The position numbers were made by a program, and so were the translations under genes. The notes under the pieces were generated by a model. That model did no database searches and was not told the DNA's origin. It worked only from the letters and a program-made list of their open reading frames with translations. A stretch of 64,000 bases of DNA, taken from Crotalaria pallida (taxonomy: Eukaryota; Streptophyta; Magnoliopsida; Fabales; Fabaceae). The stretch is from positions 124,524,501-124,588,500 of the forward strand of contig CM075651.1 in NCBI GenBank assembly GCA_037953625.1. Direction: 5' to 3'. Below, piece after piece: positions 1 through 10,440 of the stretch (positions within the stretch are counted from its first letter, which is position 1; each line of letters starts with the position of its first letter).

Positions 1-782
1 GGAGTTTCCCCCGTCGAGGTTTGTATTGTGGTGCGGTACGACCAAAGTACTTCATGCAGATTATCCAACCAATTTCCCTTTGCACCAATAAGCCTCTTCT
101 TAATTCCTTGGATGATGGTTCGATTCACTGATTTCACTTGTCCATTGGTCTGAGGATGCTCAACCGAGGAAAAATAGTGCTCCATGTTTAAAGCATTGAC
201 CAAGTCTTGGAACGCCGTTGCTGCGAACTGAGTTCCGTTGTCAGTCACTAGAACTTGTGGAACTCCAAACCGAGCTATGACCTGCCTTTCAAAAAACTTC
301 TGAACTTTGGCGTATGAGATAGTTGCTAGAGGCTCGGCTTCTACCCATTTGGTAAAGTAGTCTATGGCAACTACCACCCATTTCAGCTGTCCTGGTGCAG
401 TGGGGAACTGGCCAATCAAATCCATTCCCCATTGATAGAAAGGATAGGGAGATGAAAGTGAGTGGAGTTCCTCGGCCGGCTTCTGGTACACATAGCTATG
501 GAATTGACACTTCCCGCATCTTTTCACATGATTAATTGCATCTTGCTGAAGGGTTGGCCACTAATATCCTGCCCTCAGAATCTTTTTGGCCAATGATTTA
601 CCCCCAACATGATGGCTTCCGATTCCTCCGTGAACCTCTTCAAGTGTCTGTTTCGCTTCAGTGGGATCCAAACATCTGAGCATAGGGCCACTGTCCCCTC
701 GGCGAAACAAAATTCCTTCAACCAAGGCAAATTGCGACGCTTTCTTGATGAGCTTCCTAGCCTCGGTTGGATTAGTAGGCAA
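1..782 (-). pseudogene. T1 integrase (partial)
   Basis: Retroviral-type integrase, which would insert the element's cDNA into chromosomes. The N-terminal zinc-binding HHCC region is encoded around 480-690 (the VKRCGKCQF segment supplies the cysteines), followed by the core with MDLIG (first Asp) and VTDNG (second Asp). The third catalytic acidic residue should sit in the NGQVxSVNR segment, but codon 132-134 reads AAA, so Lys replaces Glu; element A has Glu at this place. A TAG stop at 561-563 interrupts the frame just after LRAGY. The C-terminus lies outside the window. Both lesions point to an inactive enzyme. Confidence 0.88.
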
Positions 783-818
783 AGTTCCTTGTTCTAAGTA
801 ACTCGTGATCGGAGCAGT

Positions 819-1670
819 TCAATTTGGATCCACCAAAACGGAGAGGACAACGCTAGGTCCGAGCACCATTTCCTGGATCAATGTCTTGTTATTTTCGGGG
901 CCTTTTGTTGAAGCAAGTTTTGAAAGAATGTCTGCTCGGCCATTGCTTTCCCTTGGAATATGACAGAATTCAACTTTGCCAAACTCTGAAGACAAGAACT
1001 TCACCTTCTCCAGATACTTTTGGAGGATGGGTTCTTTGGCTTGATAATCTCCTTTGACTTGAGAGACCACCAGCTGAGAATCACTGAAAATCTTGACTTC
1101 TCGGGCCCCTACCTCCTTTGCCATCCTGAGACCAGCCATTACAGCTTCGTATTCTTCCTGATTGTTTGAAGTAGGAAATTCAAACTTCAAAGAATACTCA
1201 AGGGTCACACCATCAGAGTTTTCCAGGATTATACCAGCACCTGCCCCAAGCTTGTTGCTTGATCCATCAACGTAAATGCTCCAGTCCAAGTTTGAGCTCG
1301 TCAGTGGCTCAATAAACTCGGTGAGGAAATCAGCTAGAACCTGAGACTTCATTGCCTTCCTTGGTTCGAAAGCGATGTCGAACTCGGAAAGTTCAATGGC
1401 CCATGTTACCATTCTTCCTGCTAAGTCGGGTTTCTGGAGAATCTGGCGAATAGGTTGAGCTGTTCTGACCTTAATGTGATGACTCTGGAAGTACTGACGC
1501 AGTCTTTTGGCCGTGATGACCAAATAGAAAGCCAATTTTTCCACCTTTTGGTATCTCAGTTCTGGTCCTTGAAGCGCTCGGCTAACAAAATAAACGGGGG
1601 ATTCCTTGCCTGATTCTTCTCGAACTAAAACTGAACTGACAACTGAATCACCCACTGACAAGTATAGCAA
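819..1670 (-). pseudogene. T1 RNase H plus archaeal-type second RNase H
   Basis: This segment (about 283 codons) carries the end of the RT-linked RNase H (VYFVSRALQGPELRYQ, residues about 25-40) and a linker with the LADFLTEF motif. A complete second RNase H domain then begins at DWSIYVDGSSNKLGAGAG, continues through the EAVMAGLRMA helix and FSDSQLVVSQ, and ends near NGRADILSKLAS. Known family facts: the duplicate RNase H is a hallmark of the Tat clade and probably removes RNA during reverse transcription. It is separated from the upstream RT by frame breaks around 1670-1690 and from integrase by a stop near 818. Confidence 0.88.
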
Positions 1671-1684
1671 CAGAGTCTCTCTAA

Positions 1685-3510
1685 TTACAGGGCTAGATAG
1701 GATTGGGGGGATGCCAGATATTGCTTAAGGTCAGTGAAGGCCTTTTCGCATGCATCGTTCCACTCAAACGCCTTCTCTTTTTCCTTTCTCGACAATTGGT
1801 ACGATGGTAGGGCCTTCCGAGCTGATTGGGATAAAAATCTGGAAAGAGCTGCTACCCGACCTGCCAATTGCTGTACACCCTTAATGTCAGATGGACTCTT
1901 CATCTCGAGGATATCTCGGCACTTTTCGGGGTTCGCTTCTATTTGAGCATAAATCCGAGGAATGATCCAGCGGGAACCCCAAAGGTGCATTTTTCAGGAT
2001 TCAGCCTCATATCGTACTGCCGAATTCTGTCAAGAATGATCTTCAAGTCCTTGGCATTGTCTTCTTCCTTCAAACTCTTGGCAATCATGTCATCGATGTA
2101 CACTTCCATTCTGGGCCTGATAAGTGGGCCGAACACTTTATTCATCATTCGCTGGTAAGTTGCCCCAGCGTTCTTGAGTCCGAAGGGCATGACATTATAA
2201 CAGTACGTAGCGTTTTCAGTAACGAAGGAAGTTTTCACCTGATCCGGAGGATACATCGGAATCTGATTGTAGCCAGAATAAGCGTCTATGAAGGATAGTC
2301 TTTGGTATCCTGCCGAGCTGTCTACTAATTTGTCTATGCAAGGAAGTGGATATTGATCTTTGGGGCAGACCTTGTTCAGGTCTGTATAATCCACGCACAT
2401 TCTCCACTTTCCATTAGATTTTTTGACCAGTACGGGATTAGCCAGCCAATCGGTGTATACCACTTCCCTGATAAACCCTGCTTCAAGCAGTTCGGCAACC
2501 TTTTCCTCTGTGGCTTGAGCTTTTTCGGTTCTGACCCGCCTCTTCTTCTGGCAAACTGGTTTAGCGCCAGGATATACACTTAATTTGTGGCAGATGAAAT
2601 TCGGGTCAATGCCTAGCATGTCTGCCGAGGTCCAGGCAAATAGATCTTTTTTCTCAATGAGAAGTTTTGTCAACTCTTTCTCAACTTCCTTGGCAAGACC
2701 AACACCAATCTTGACACCGCGAGATGGATCGGAGCCCAAGATAATCTTCTTGAAATCCCCCTGAGGGGTTGGTCTGGTTTCGTCATCCTCCCTTACATCA
2801 AGATCTGCCAGGTTAACACTTCCCTTATTTAGTGGCTCTTGCATAATTTTTTCGTCTTCGATCTTCAATTTACCCAGGCTGATATTGTAGCACTTTCGAG
2901 CCAGCTCTTGTTCAGAACGCACTGTGACCACCTTCTCGTTAGACCCTGGAAATTTCATAGCTAGGTGGATAGTTGAAACAACGGCGCCAAAAGACTGGAG
3001 TGCAGTACGACCGAGGATGGCGTTGTATGCTGACGGAGCCTGGACGACCAGAAACTTTACTATCTCTGTTCGAGCGAATGGTTGTTCCCCCAGGGTCACT
3101 GGGAGGTGGATATGGCCTAGGGGAACAATCGAATTGCCCGTAAAGCAAATCAAATTTCCTTCGAACGGAGTTAAATTAGACCTTTTCAGCTTCAGGGCTT
3201 CAAACAAATCCAAGTACATAATATCTGCTGAGCTTCCCTGATCCACAAGAATCCTCTTCACTTTATAATTGCCGAGCAGAACCATAACTACCATGGGATC
3301 GTTATGGTCTCGGATTATGTCAGCGATGTCCTCATCATTGAAGCTGATGACGATATTCTTCTTTTTAGGCTTTTGAATTGGTCGGCTGGCAACAGAAAGA
3401 ACTTGACCCACATACTTCTTTCGGTCACCTCTTTTCTCCCCTCCACCCGTGAATCCTCCAGCAATGGTGTTGATCCAAAAACCCTCTCGACCCTTATCCT
3501 GTTCGGACAA
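1685..3510 (-). pseudogene. T1 aspartic protease and reverse transcriptase
   Basis: The main open stretch (3510 down to 1939) encodes protease with the active-site motif VDQGSSADIM (residues about 90-100). Reverse transcriptase follows, with WRMCVDYTDLNK, LSFIDAYSGYNQI, VMPFGLKNAGATYQ and the catalytic YIDDM (near residue 470). Comparison with element A shows about 10 bases missing near 1946, just after GFML, which shifts the frame. The RT thumb continues in another frame as ANPEKCRDILEMKS (1685-1930). The protease frame also differs from that of the gag zinc-knuckle segment, indicating a second indel near 3570. Family assignment is secure; activity is not expected. Confidence 0.9.
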
Positions 3511-3514
3511 TAGG

Positions 3515-5195
3515 GTATAAGCTCCCCCTGCAGGTGGTGAGGGGCTCCTATTTCTTTGTTTCTGCTCGGTTTGGGTGGGGACTGGCTTTTTCTCCTAGTA
3601 CGCTTCCGCATTGCTTCGCCAATGTACTGTTGGAGTTTTCTGTCCCTCACCATTTCTTTAATCAAGTCTTTTAACATGGTGCACTGGTCAGTGGTGTGTC
3701 CCCATCCACCATGATGGTCACAATACTTGGTCTTATCTTTCTGAGTAACTTTTCTCAAAGCTGGTGGCCTAGTAATATTGTGCATCTCGGTGTGCATAGT
3801 CTCGCGAAGGATTTGACTCCTTGGTACTGTAAGCTGAGTATATTCATCATATTTGCCTTTTGGAGGCAGTTTTTCTCCTCTTTCTCTCTCTCTTTTATCC
3901 TTCCTCCCTCTACCATCTCGAAACCGATCGTTTTGCCGAGGACGTTGCTCTTGACACTCTTCCTTAAAATTTACAAACTTCCTTGACCTTTCCCTGATCT
4001 CGGCCATATCCTTAGGTGGTTCTCCTATCAAAGAATCCTTAAAATCTCCGTCTCGTAACCCTTGAGTAAGCAAGAGAACAGATACTCCAGATTGTAGACC
4101 CGATACGCCACTAGCCTCTTGTTGATACCGAGCTAAGTAGTCTCATAGAGACTCGTCTGGTCTCTGTGCAACTCCAGCTAATGAATGATCGGATTTTGGC
4201 TGTGACATGCTGGCAGTGTACCTATTCAAGAACGTTCTTCTGAGTTCAGCCCAAGAGTGAATTAAATTTGCAGGTAGGGAGTTGAACCACCGCAAGGGCG
4301 CCGAGCCCAAAGTCATTGAGAAAGTGCGGCATTTCATGAAGTCCCCTCCTCCATAAAACATCATGGAGGATTCGTAGGCCGCAATATGGTCCATCGGATC
4401 GGTTGTCCCGGTATAGCGAGGAATATTTTGATGTCCTACATAAGTCTGTGGGGTTTGGTATGCCATGATATCTGTTGTGAAAGGATGACCAGGATGATGT
4501 TCCCCGGTAATACGCTCGGGAACTACGCTCGGGTTGAAAGATGGAGGAGGAGGAAGGTTGCTTCGGTTGCCGGAAGCCACGCGAGGGCTTTGCTCGGCTG
4601 TTCTTGCCATGCCTTGCTGCTGATGAAGAGAAGCAATAGCCTGATTCTGTTTCTCGATCAAGGAAATCTGAGTTCTTAAAATTTCCATGATTGACTCTTC
4701 TCGCCTTCGAGCCGAAGAGGTAGTCATGTAAGACCAGCCCTCAGTTTCAGTGGAACGTGGTCCACCTTGAAGCGTTCCAAAGTGGCCCCTCATCAAGTGA
4801 GGTACTTCTCTTTGGGATCTATCGGCTCGGGAATGATCATGACGAGCGGAACGCTCTACTCGACGGGCCTCATCAGTTCGTGATCCAGAAGGGCCCCTCC
4901 GAGATAAGTGTGGTCCAGAATCTGCAGTATCAAGCCACTCTCAAACATGACCATCAGGAACAGTATGAGAGTTAGATCGTCCTCCGCCGCCTTCAATAAG
5001 GGGAGAGTCATTAACCTGTGCCTGAAGGGGATTTTCAGGAGGAACTGGAGGGAGAGGGTTAACAGGAGGAGCCTGATTGCCTTCTGGGGGCCCTCCCGGA
5101 GCGATCTTGTCCCTGATATTTCCTCTTCTGTTTTTGGGTGGCCTCCCACGGAGGCGACGGCGGAGATCTCATTCATTAACGTTGTTGTTTGCCAC
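3515..5195 (-). pseudogene. T1 gag (capsid/nucleocapsid), broken
   Basis: Gag homologue of element A, read in pieces: basic N-terminus RRRLRGRPPKN near 5165, a proline-rich linker, the retrotransposon gag core (WFNSLPANLIHSWAELRRTF, about 4230-4290) and a zinc-knuckle-like motif CDHHGGWGHTTDQC near 3690-3730. Compared with A, the start codon ATG has become GTG (5193-5195). TGA stops lie at 5169-5171 and at about 4140-4143 (DESL then stop, where A has Arg), plus another near 4950. A frameshift near 3570 separates gag from protease. Several stops look like CGA to TGA changes, as expected from deamination of methylated CpG. Confidence 0.85.
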
Positions 5196-5230
5196 GAAAA
5201 CAGTGGATGTGGGAGTATTAGTTATTCGTC

Positions 5231-5248
5231 TTCCCACAGACGGCGCCA
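5231..5248 (-). other. T1 primer-binding site
   Basis: On the minus strand the sequence directly after the LTR reads TGGCGCCGTCTGTGGGAA, starting with TGG, the complement of a tRNA 3' CCA end, after a two-base spacer. I could not match it confidently to a specific plant tRNA from memory. The corresponding site in A (25558) begins TGGTGCC, one base different. Confidence 0.75.
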
Positions 5249-5250
5249 AA

Positions 5251-5884
5251 TGTAGTGTCTTAACCACTATATGTCCTTAACCCTCTAAGTGCTCAAGATT
5301 ATGGCAACCAGGAGCCTAGGAGAGGATCAAGTATTGATGTATGACTTATGGTATTTCTGCAGTTCCAGTTGGGAAAAGCAGGATCTCCCTAGTCAACTTG
5401 TGTGTGCAGAGTGTCAACTTAGGGATGAGAGTACTTACCTTAAACCCTAGCTGTGATGAGCTATTTATAGGGTTTGGAGGAGGCTGATATGAGCCCTTTG
5501 GGCCCTGTATCAGAGTTGTGTTGAACCAGGATTCTGTGAGATAATACCTGACGATTATACTTCTAGAATCTGGATAGGATCAGCTGAAGATCTCATGTCT
5601 AGGCTATTGCGAGAATCTAGGAGAGTTTTGGGAAGGGATAAGATGCCTCGGCGAGCCTAAGCTTATCGACGAACCGACGGTATGTCTCTCTCCTAAAGTC
5701 CTGAGCCTGATGGATTGGGGACCGATCGTAAGGCTTGGTTCCATCAAGTCCGAGCCTGGCCGTCTCGTATACTCGGATCCCACGAGTCCGAGCGAAGGAC
5801 TTTCATGACAGGTGAGCAGAACAAGATGCCCTTAGAGGAACCCTTTGGTGAGACTCGGGTCCGTATACGGTCGGCAGACCCTAC
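5251..5884 (-). repeat. T1 5' LTR (634 bp)
   Basis: Plus-strand ends are TGTAGTGTC and GACCCTACA, i.e. a TG...CA terminal repeat in minus orientation. It is clearly homologous along its length to the two 636-bp LTRs of element A (24921-25556, 61656-62291), sharing the CTATTTATAGGGTTTGG promoter-like stretch (a TATA-type core, 5461-5477). It is followed directly by the PBS. Confidence 0.9.
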
Positions 5885-6996
5885 ACATTTAAACAATACA
5901 AAGGAATAACTTCTATTCACATACCAAGCGGCCTGATTTACATTCCCAGTCAAGCGATATATGTCCGTATCCTTTAACAACAATCACAGTTCAATTATTT
6001 TCAAATTAATGTATGTTTGTTTTACATATATGCCTTATGCCTTATCACTTCCAACATTGATTAGAATGCTTTCTTTTACACGTTTAAGATCATATGAGGA
6101 GCTCAAAATACCCCTTAAATTCTCAAAGTAGCTAAAATCTAACCCAATACTTGATTACTTTAACTAACAACAATTAGAAGGCTTACAAATAGTACTCACT
6201 CATCAGTCTAACATAACGTTTGAGAGTTGGCCTACTTGTAAAATACCCTGTCCAATAGGAAAGAAACAAAGAAAACACTGCAACAAATGTATCAGGAAAG
6301 AAACAAAGAAGGACTGATCCTATATATTTCTGGAAATAAAAAACTGCAACAAATGTATCAACAAAGAAACAAATGTTCCTATAGATATATTGTTCTGGTA
6401 CTAATCACTGATCCAACCATGTATTAGCTTGATTTCGGTTGCCCTCTACTCTATCAACCAATCAGCTGCAACAAAACACCAAAATGCCTCTAACTCATCA
6501 CATCACCCATTCCCTGTAAAAACATTTGTAAAAACAGCAAACATTCCCTGTAAAAACAATCATTACAGGGAACAACAAAATGCCTTTAACTCAAACAATA
6601 TCAGAGACAGGAGATCACTCATTCCCTGTAAAAATAGCAAAATGCCTCAATCGTTACTCATTTTTTCGAATGGAGGAAGAGGAGAAGATGGGATATGAAA
6701 AAAATGAAGGGACAATGATGAATCAAAATTTCGGTCTTCTAAATGTAGTTTGGTTTCGAAAGAAAATAGCTATTAAGATACTCCTCTGTCCTCCATGGCA
6801 GCAGTGAATACATAGTAATATTTGCTTGATAAATAAGTACACATCCATGGCAACAGCACACGAATAAAAAATAAGAACAACACTTTGGAGTTTAAAATAA
6901 ATGATGTTTACAAAAATAAATAAAGCATCAAATCAACTGCATAGTACCTGACAATAACCAAGATCAAAGTTGTAGAATGAATATGTCAACAGGATA
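5885..6996. other. AT-rich DNA without recognised gene
   Basis: No coding region or element end could be recognised. ATTCCCTGTAAAAA occurs three times (about 6508, 6543, 6621), with an inverted TTACAGGG at 6564, a small local repeat cluster. By its position between T1 and the exons below, this may be the interior of the CACTA element whose end lies at 9428. Confidence 0.5.
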
Positions 6997-7237
6997 TTAA
7001 TCAGAACATTTACTTTTTGGATTATCATCCCCTTCATAGAAACAGAGTGATCTATCAGTTTGCACCTTCAAAAAAAAGAAAACAAGACAGTTAAAACTCT
7101 ATAACATTAGTTAGCTTGTCATTTGCATTGTAACTTAATACCAGTTACACTAATTTCCAGCTTACCACATCTTTCTCAATAAGGCCTTTCCTTTCCCTGA
7201 ATTTTGTGAATCTTTTAGCCTGTGGCTTGGAGATACT
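6997..7237 (-). pseudogene. two unidentified exons with clean splice sites (captured gene fragment?)
   Basis: On the minus strand, exon 7237-7166 (72 bp, 24 codons, phase 0) is preceded by TTTGTAG and followed by the strong donor GTAAGC. Exon 7065-6997 is preceded by a T-rich tract ending in GAAG and codes for 22 residues before TAA. Together they read SISKPQAKRFTKFRERKG.. and ..VQTDRSLCFYEGDDNPKS. in one frame, in phase with the SPIKE1-like exon at 7465-7540. I do not recognise the protein. The layout suggests the 3' end of a chimeric transcript assembled inside a CACTA element; a decayed host gene is the alternative. Confidence 0.5.
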
Positions 7238-7464
7238 CTACAAACAAAAGTGCATTGACAAAATTACATTTTGAAAAACGCTTAGTTGAGAGCATAAAGA
7301 GTTATGGAAAAAAAGTAATGTGTGAAAATATCCATTATCACAATTCATGATGACAAGATATTAATCAAAATAAGAAAACAGACAAGAAACAGATGTGTCC
7401 CCCATGGATAAAATTTTCTACGGGCAGAAAATTTTCTCCATTTTAATTAAACTGAGTAACTGAC

Positions 7465-7540
7465 CTTTGCTCGTAGAGACAAATCTTCATGATTTCAAGT
7501 AAGAAAGAGTTCTTGTATTAATACAGACGAAAGATAGTTC
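7465..7540 (-). pseudogene. SPIKE1-like (DOCK-family GEF) exon 2, with nonsense codon
   Basis: This 76-bp exon follows the acceptor TTGTTTAAG and is followed by the donor GTCAGT. It reads NYLSSVLIQELFLT, stop, NHEDLSLRAK. From memory this matches the segment of plant SPIKE1, a guanine-nucleotide exchange factor for ROP GTPases, that directly follows the preceding exon. The TGA replaces an expected Leu codon, so the fragment cannot make the host protein. The next genuine SPIKE1 exon is absent; unrelated exons follow instead (6997-7237), which argues for capture rather than simple decay of a complete gene. Confidence 0.7.
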
Positions 7541-7927
7541 CTTAAACAAGAGAACACAATCAAAAATGCGGGTCATTGATTTGTATATAAAACTTCAGAA
7601 TTTTCCCTGGTTTACATTTAGCAGTTCATTAGATATCATAACTGAGATGTTATTCCACAAGTTCCAATAAGCTAAGTTTCATTTAAACCCACCTCTTAGT
7701 CCAATAAAATATAGCATAATTCCATGCATAAAAAGAAAACAACATCTAATCACCAAGACAACTATCATCCGTGAATAAGATTGACATGAGTATTAAAAAC
7801 ATTACATAGTTCCAGAACTAGCTAAAAACCTCACTGCATAAATTATGATACTTTGCAAGTTTACATCTGTGCCAAGGATAACATATTATACATAAGTAAT
7901 CCAGTAAGCACTATGCCAATTAAGTAC

Positions 7928-8058
7928 CTATCTGAAGGATCTCTTCCCAGCATTTCCACAAAAAGATCATGGTCACATATAATTTGTAAGAAGGTAAGTT
8001 TGCACTCATGAAGAACAGCTTGACATACCCCAGAGAACTTATCAAGATATAATGATAC
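7928..8058 (-). pseudogene. SPIKE1-like (DOCK-family GEF) exon 1
   Basis: This 131-bp minus-strand exon lies between an acceptor ending TTATTGCAG and a donor GTACTT. It encodes VSLYLDKFSGVCQAVLHECK, then LTFLQIICDHDLFVEM, then LGRDPSDR. The segment is highly conserved in plant SPIKE1 (usual form VEMPGRDPSDR, recalled; here Leu replaces Pro). Phase is preserved: the last two bases AG join the G of the next exon as Arg. No other SPIKE1 exon is visible in the window, so only a small internal piece of a roughly 1,800-residue protein is present. Confidence 0.72.
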
Positions 8059-9179
8059 CTGCAATAACAATGAATTTTGCATGAAGTCACAAATCTAGAG
8101 GCAACACTAGATTTAGCAAGACAAGATATAGCATGCATCAGAAAATTTACATGTACCAATTTCACTATACTAGAACCCTTTAAAAAAATAAAAAATGCTT
8201 CAATATCCATTATTAATTGTCTTATCATTAATTTATAAATTATAAAAATTTAAAATAACAAAACAAAAAAATAAATTCATCACATCAATTGCCAATATGA
8301 GAGGCCGACCTGGTCTACACTGGTGCTTCGATTCGGACCCGCAACGGCTGCGACTGGTACGAGGAGGAGGCGGAGGCTGGTTCACTATTCACGAGCAAGG
8401 AGAGAGAGGAACGATGGCGAAGATCGTGGCCTCGTTCATCAATACTGTCATTAGAGACAAAATTTCATAAACCATTTAATGCCAAAGTTGTCCAGTACAT
8501 GATGCATCCTCTGTTAACTTATTACACATTGAAGGAAAGAAAGGAAAAAACAAGTAAATTCACCAACTCAAAAGCTGAACCTCATGCTTAATTAATCACA
8601 CTAAAAAAACAAAATGAAACATGGAAGCATGATATTAAAACCTTTAAAACCATGATATCAATAAACAAAGCAAACCTAGGCCAACGAACAACAACCCCAA
8701 TCAATCTCCCAAAACATTCTATGCCAACCCCCTACACTAACCCTAACCTTTAATCGAATATGAAGGAAAAAAAGAGATACCTTGAGGCAAGTGACAGAAG
8801 AGAGTTCGTGGCAGCAAGATAGCGAGAGCAATTAGTTTCTCGGCGCTGAGAAGAGGCAGGGGAGACGACGAAACTAGGAGGAGGCAGGGGAGACGACGGC
8901 TGCGGCAACGAGTCCACAAGGAAGGAGCGGAAGCCGTTCCGGGAGGAAGGAGCGACGACGCTGGGAGGAGTCGTGGCAGCAGCGATTCCAGGAGGAAGGA
9001 GCGAGCGGCAGTGGCGAGGAGGAAGGAGCGACGACGACTCAGGTGGTGAAAGAGAGTGGCAGCGACGGCGAGATGCTAGTGAAAGAGAGTGGCGGCGACG
9101 GCGCTGGGAGGAGGAAGCCACGGGTATGGAGGGAGTTGTGCTAGGGTTCTAATTTTGGGAAGATGGAAGTGTGGGCTGT
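8059..9179. other. interior of the putative CACTA: GC-rich and GA-rich captured-looking DNA
   Basis: Two compositional islands break the AT-rich background: 8283-8450 (GC-rich, GAGGAGGAGGCGGAGG) and 8790-9120 (repeated GGAGGAAGGAGCGACGACG). On the minus strand the second island is Ser/Pro/Arg-rich and open for 123 codons but begins with GTG, not ATG. Just upstream of it, the minus strand has AGAACCCTAGC, a motif common in plant 5' UTRs. It resembles a captured promoter, 5' UTR and first exon. No family is recognised. Confidence 0.4.
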
Positions 9180-9428
9180 GACTTAGTTGTGTGAGCGATA
9201 CTTAGTCAATTTATCTATTTTTCAAACTGGTCATGAAAATGAACCACGCTCATATGAACCAATGCCAACTTTCAGACCGGTTTCACATCGGAACTAGTTT
9301 CAATTAATATATTTTCAGATTGGTAATTTAAATGAACCAGTCTGGTTTAAATTAATTCCAACTTTCAGACTGGTTCTGTGTGGAACCGGTTTTAATGAAT
9401 GGTCTGAAAAATATATTTTGTACTAGTG
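9180..9428 (-). mobile_element. terminus of a CACTA-type DNA transposon
   Basis: Read on the minus strand, the end begins CACTAGTACAAAATATAT, the 5'-CACTA type of terminus of CACTA/En-Spm elements. It is followed inward by several copies of a subterminal motif in both orientations (CAGACTGGT, CAGACCGGT, CAGTCTGGT). The opposite terminus is not visible between 5885 and 9180; T1 may have inserted into the element, leaving the other end left of the window. Without the partner end, the TSD cannot be checked. Confidence 0.65.
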
Positions 9429-9430
9429 AA

Positions 9431-9710
9431 TGAATTCATAAAGGTTTCAAATATCCTTTCTAGATCATCCCAGTTGCATGTTGAGCTACTCCCCACACTT
9501 TCAGTTTCATCATCATAATCTTCTTCTAGGGAGTTTGTCATTTCAAGCTCTTTATCAGTTTCTAGTTGTTCCTTCTCCTTATTCCTACGTATACTTTCAC
9601 TTTCATGAAGATCATTAGTAGCATAGTGAATTTGTAAAGTATTCTAGATATCCTTAGAACTTTCACAATCCTTAATTCTAGCATATGCATCATCATTCAA
9701 AGGATCATCA
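9431..9710 (-). pseudogene. copia-type gag relic
   Basis: Minus-strand translation gives PLNDDAYARIKDCESSKDI, a stop, then NTLQIHYATNDLHESES and an acidic stretch ending near WDDLERIFETF. The layout (short conserved block followed by an E/D-rich linker) resembles the middle of a copia gag such as those at 28327-30108 and 46556-48343. The frame is interrupted and flanks show no LTR, so it is an isolated fragment. Confidence 0.45.
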
Positions 9711-9840
9711 ATTTTTTGGGGGGTAGATACCTCAGTATTTGTTGATAATAATCAAAAGGACTCAAGTCCCTAAGACAACCAGAGCGTACATGAAGAATGT
9801 TAAATCAAACTTTCATAGTGATTGCTGATGAAAGAAGAAA

Positions 9841-10440
9841 CGGTTCAACGAATTGTCCACATGCATAATTTTTTTGATGTTGATAATGAAAGGATCATCA
9901 CAATTTAACCGCATGGCCAACACATTACTTCAATTTCCAAACCTCATTAAATAAGGTAATAGCAGCTGAATGAGTTGTTGAGGTAAAAACGTTTGCCGCA
10001 TGATATAGGAGCTTTGAGTACAAACAAAGGGTGGTTGATACCCTCCGTGTGTATTTAAAGCCCCTATATAATGCAGCAAACATTCTTACCTCAACAACTC
10101 ATCATGTTGTTATTAACTTATTCAATGAAGTTTAGAAATTGAAGTTAGACGATGCTAGCCATGCAGTTAAAAGTGAAGATCATTTCATTACCGACATCAA
10201 TAAAATTATGCATGAAAAGATCGATAAGTATTGGATCGGAGAAATTGTAGTATGGTTTTGGCACTTGCAGTAGTCATGGTTTTGTCGAGTTAAGTTTCAC
10301 AAAAATATATGGTAATGATGCTCGTGTGTGAATATCAAGATTGTGGAGGATGAAATTCATGAGCTTTTTCATGAGTATGTGGCTATCCTCCCGCCACTAA
10401 CACCGATTTATGCTGCATGTTGAACATGATTAAAAAAAGT
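9841..10440 (+). pseudogene. hAT transposase fragments in inverted duplication
   Basis: The plus strand from about 10050 to 10440 encodes, across frame breaks, pieces typical of the C-terminal part of plant hAT transposases: LKPLYNAANILTSTTHHVV, INKIMHEKIDKYW, an AVVMD-like block, FTKIYGNDA and EDEIHELFHEYVAILPP. The part from 9841 to 10031 is the same sequence in reverse orientation. The arms are roughly four-fifths identical over about 170-190 bp and are separated by a nine-base spacer (10032-10040). The locus cannot encode a transposase but would form a long hairpin if transcribed. Confidence 0.65.

Larger units (their letters stand above)
1..5884 (-). mobile_element. T1: Tat-lineage Ty3/gypsy LTR retrotransposon, decayed, cut by the window edge
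   Basis: On the minus strand the order is LTR (5251-5884), PBS, gag, protease, reverse transcriptase, RNase H, a second RNase H and integrase, which is cut at position 1. A second, archaeal-type RNase H between RT/RNase H and integrase is known for the Tat lineage of plant Ty3/gypsy elements, and it is visible here at 819-1350. The polyprotein is broken by several stops and frameshifts, so this copy is not autonomous. Element A at 24921-62291 belongs to the same family. The 3' end and the other LTR lie left of the window, so no TSD can be confirmed; the base run after the LTR is CATTT (5885-5889). Confidence 0.92.

Noticed and set aside
8750..9121. 123-codon Ser/Arg/Pro-rich minus-strand frame
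   Set aside because: Starts with GTG and reflects a GGAGGAAGGAGCGACGACG repeat; kept only as a possible captured 5' gene end.
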